A DNA stretch of 64,000 nucleotides from the NCBI RefSeq assembly GCF_900143535.1, contig NZ_FRFA01000006.1, forward strand, positions 186,001-250,000, given 5' to 3'. The position numbers and the translations under genes were made by a program. Source of the stretch: Tateyamaria sp. Alg231-49 (GTDB taxonomy: Bacteria; Pseudomonadota; Alphaproteobacteria; Rhodobacterales; Rhodobacteraceae). Each line of letters starts with the position of its first letter. Position 1 is the first letter of the stretch. The notes under the pieces were generated by a model. That model made no database searches and was not told the DNA's origin. It worked only from the letters and a program-made list of their open reading frames with translations. Below, in pieces: positions 63,257 through 64,000 of this stretch.

Positions 63257-64000
63257 CTAGTCGTTCTTGCATCCGAATTGAACGCCGAGATCGCAATGCG
63301 CTTTCAGCCGCTCCGTATCAGCGTCTGTCCAACCCGTTGGGGCCGTCGCCTGCACCCATGGCGCGATGTAGTCCTGTGCGTAGTAGGAGTGCCCGTGGCC
63401 CGGCGGTGCGCCAAAGGCCAGAGCCATATCAAGCGCCAGCTGAAACTGCGTCACGATGGGTATGAAACGGATATGCTCTGACGCATCGTGCGCAGGTGGA
63501 TCATTCATCCAAGGCGGAGCGCGCCACAGAGAGTAAGGATCGTAAAAGACGATTGGATCGCTGGAGTATTGCAGGAATACGATCCGCATTTGGCCCCAGT
63601 TCGCAGTGGCGGTGGATGCATCGGAATAGTGGGACGCATACCGCACGAGAGAGCCGTCACCGATGGTTGGCAAGACCCATGGGCTGTCAGGAGTACGTGC
63701 GTTTTGGACATAGTTCCAGAAACCAGACGGAAAGGGTGGGCCGGCCCAGAACGCTCCGTCGATCGGGTCGTCCACAAGGCGGAACAGGTTGGTCGCATAC
63801 ATTGATGACCAAGCGCCAAGGCTGAGCCCGTGGGCATAGAGCCGTGGACGGTCGTCCTTGGGCAAGGTCTTCCAGTATTGGTGCACGATTTCGAGCAATG
63901 AGGTGGCCTGATCAAGGCCCGTCCGCGTTTCGAGGATCAGTGCAAGGGGAGATTGCAGATACGAATACTGCACACTCACAGTCGCGATGTCACCGTTGTG
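63257..64000 (-). CDS. Alpha/beta-hydrolase family protein (5' end beyond window)
   Basis: C-terminal 247 residues of a larger protein; the frame stays open to the window edge (the preceding residues read HNGDIATVSVQYSYL). Nucleophile motif GLSLGAWSS, and segments AFWAGPPFPSGFW and MRIVFLQYSSDPIVFY, match the family of membrane-attached alpha/beta hydrolases known as Abhydrolase_9, in which membrane spans precede the catalytic part. The spans would be outside the window. Function unknown. Confidence 0.82.
   Translation of the reverse strand, partial: HNGDIATVSVQYSYLQSPLALILETRTGLDQATSLLEIVHQYWKTLPKDDRPRLYAHGLSLGAWSSMYATNLFRLVDDPIDGAFWAGPPFPSGFWNYVQNARTPDSPWVLPTIGDGSLVRYASHYSDASTATANWGQMRIVFLQYSSDPIVFYDPYSLWRAPPWMNDPPAHDASEHIRFIPIVTQFQLALDMALAFGAPPGHGHSYYAQDYIAPWVQATAPTGWTDADTERLKAHCDLGVQFGCKND

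Overview
The window is a chromosomal stretch from an alphaproteobacterium of the Rhodobacterales (roseobacter group). Grounds are the order of the division and cell-wall cluster with Rhodobacterales-type small membrane genes inside it, the cobS/cobT pair next to a J-domain gene and a BolA gene, a glpSTPQUV-type glycerol importer, and a ccaF1 gene followed by tandem CcsR-type small RNAs (described in Rhodobacter sphaeroides). No tRNA, rRNA, CRISPR array, prophage or complete insertion sequence was recognised.

Layout. 1-4347: sugar ABC importer operon (binding protein and two permeases, minus strand; ATPase presumably beyond the left edge) with a divergent LacI-type regulator and a large operator-like palindrome between them. 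4459-7455: a signalling group on the minus strand made of a BlaI-like repressor, an M56 membrane peptidase and a class III nucleotide cyclase fused to an alpha/beta hydrolase. 7531-13552: six-gene glycerol-type ABC importer whose two ATPases carry complementary defects. 13840-17020: thioesterase, stand-alone Lrp-type ligand domain, hisB-hisH, and an FMN-dependent alpha-hydroxy-acid dehydrogenase. 17181-20499: uvrD, a three-copy 89-bp hairpin repeat, and on the minus strand ccaF1 with three CcsR-type small RNAs. 20725-22136: mrp and a gamma-glutamylcyclotransferase-like gene.

22137-47548 is the dcw cluster: MraZ-box-like repeats, mraZ-rsmH-ftsL-ftsI-murE-murF-mraY, a small gene, murD, an insertion of three unrelated genes (BaiN-like flavoprotein, peroxiredoxin-like, DUF922-like), then ftsW-murG-murC, six small membrane-protein genes (the last apparently frameshifted in a GC dinucleotide tract), murB-ddl-ftsQ-ftsA-ftsZ and a strong terminator. 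lpxC, bamD and recN follow, so peptidoglycan synthesis, divisome, lipid A and outer-membrane assembly genes are contiguous.

51488-64000: a ClC-family protein with a channel-like residue, a dispersed copy of the 89-bp repeat, a DUF427 gene, an aminopeptidase P gene, cobT, a secreted hypothetical protein translationally coupled to cobS, cobS, a membrane protein, a J-domain protein, a BolA-family protein, a DUF4177 protein, a thioesterase, a methyltransferase, and an alpha/beta-hydrolase cut by the right edge.

Most coding calls rest on family motifs read directly from the translations. Function names for hypothetical genes, RNA boundaries and regulatory sites are inferences from pattern and context.
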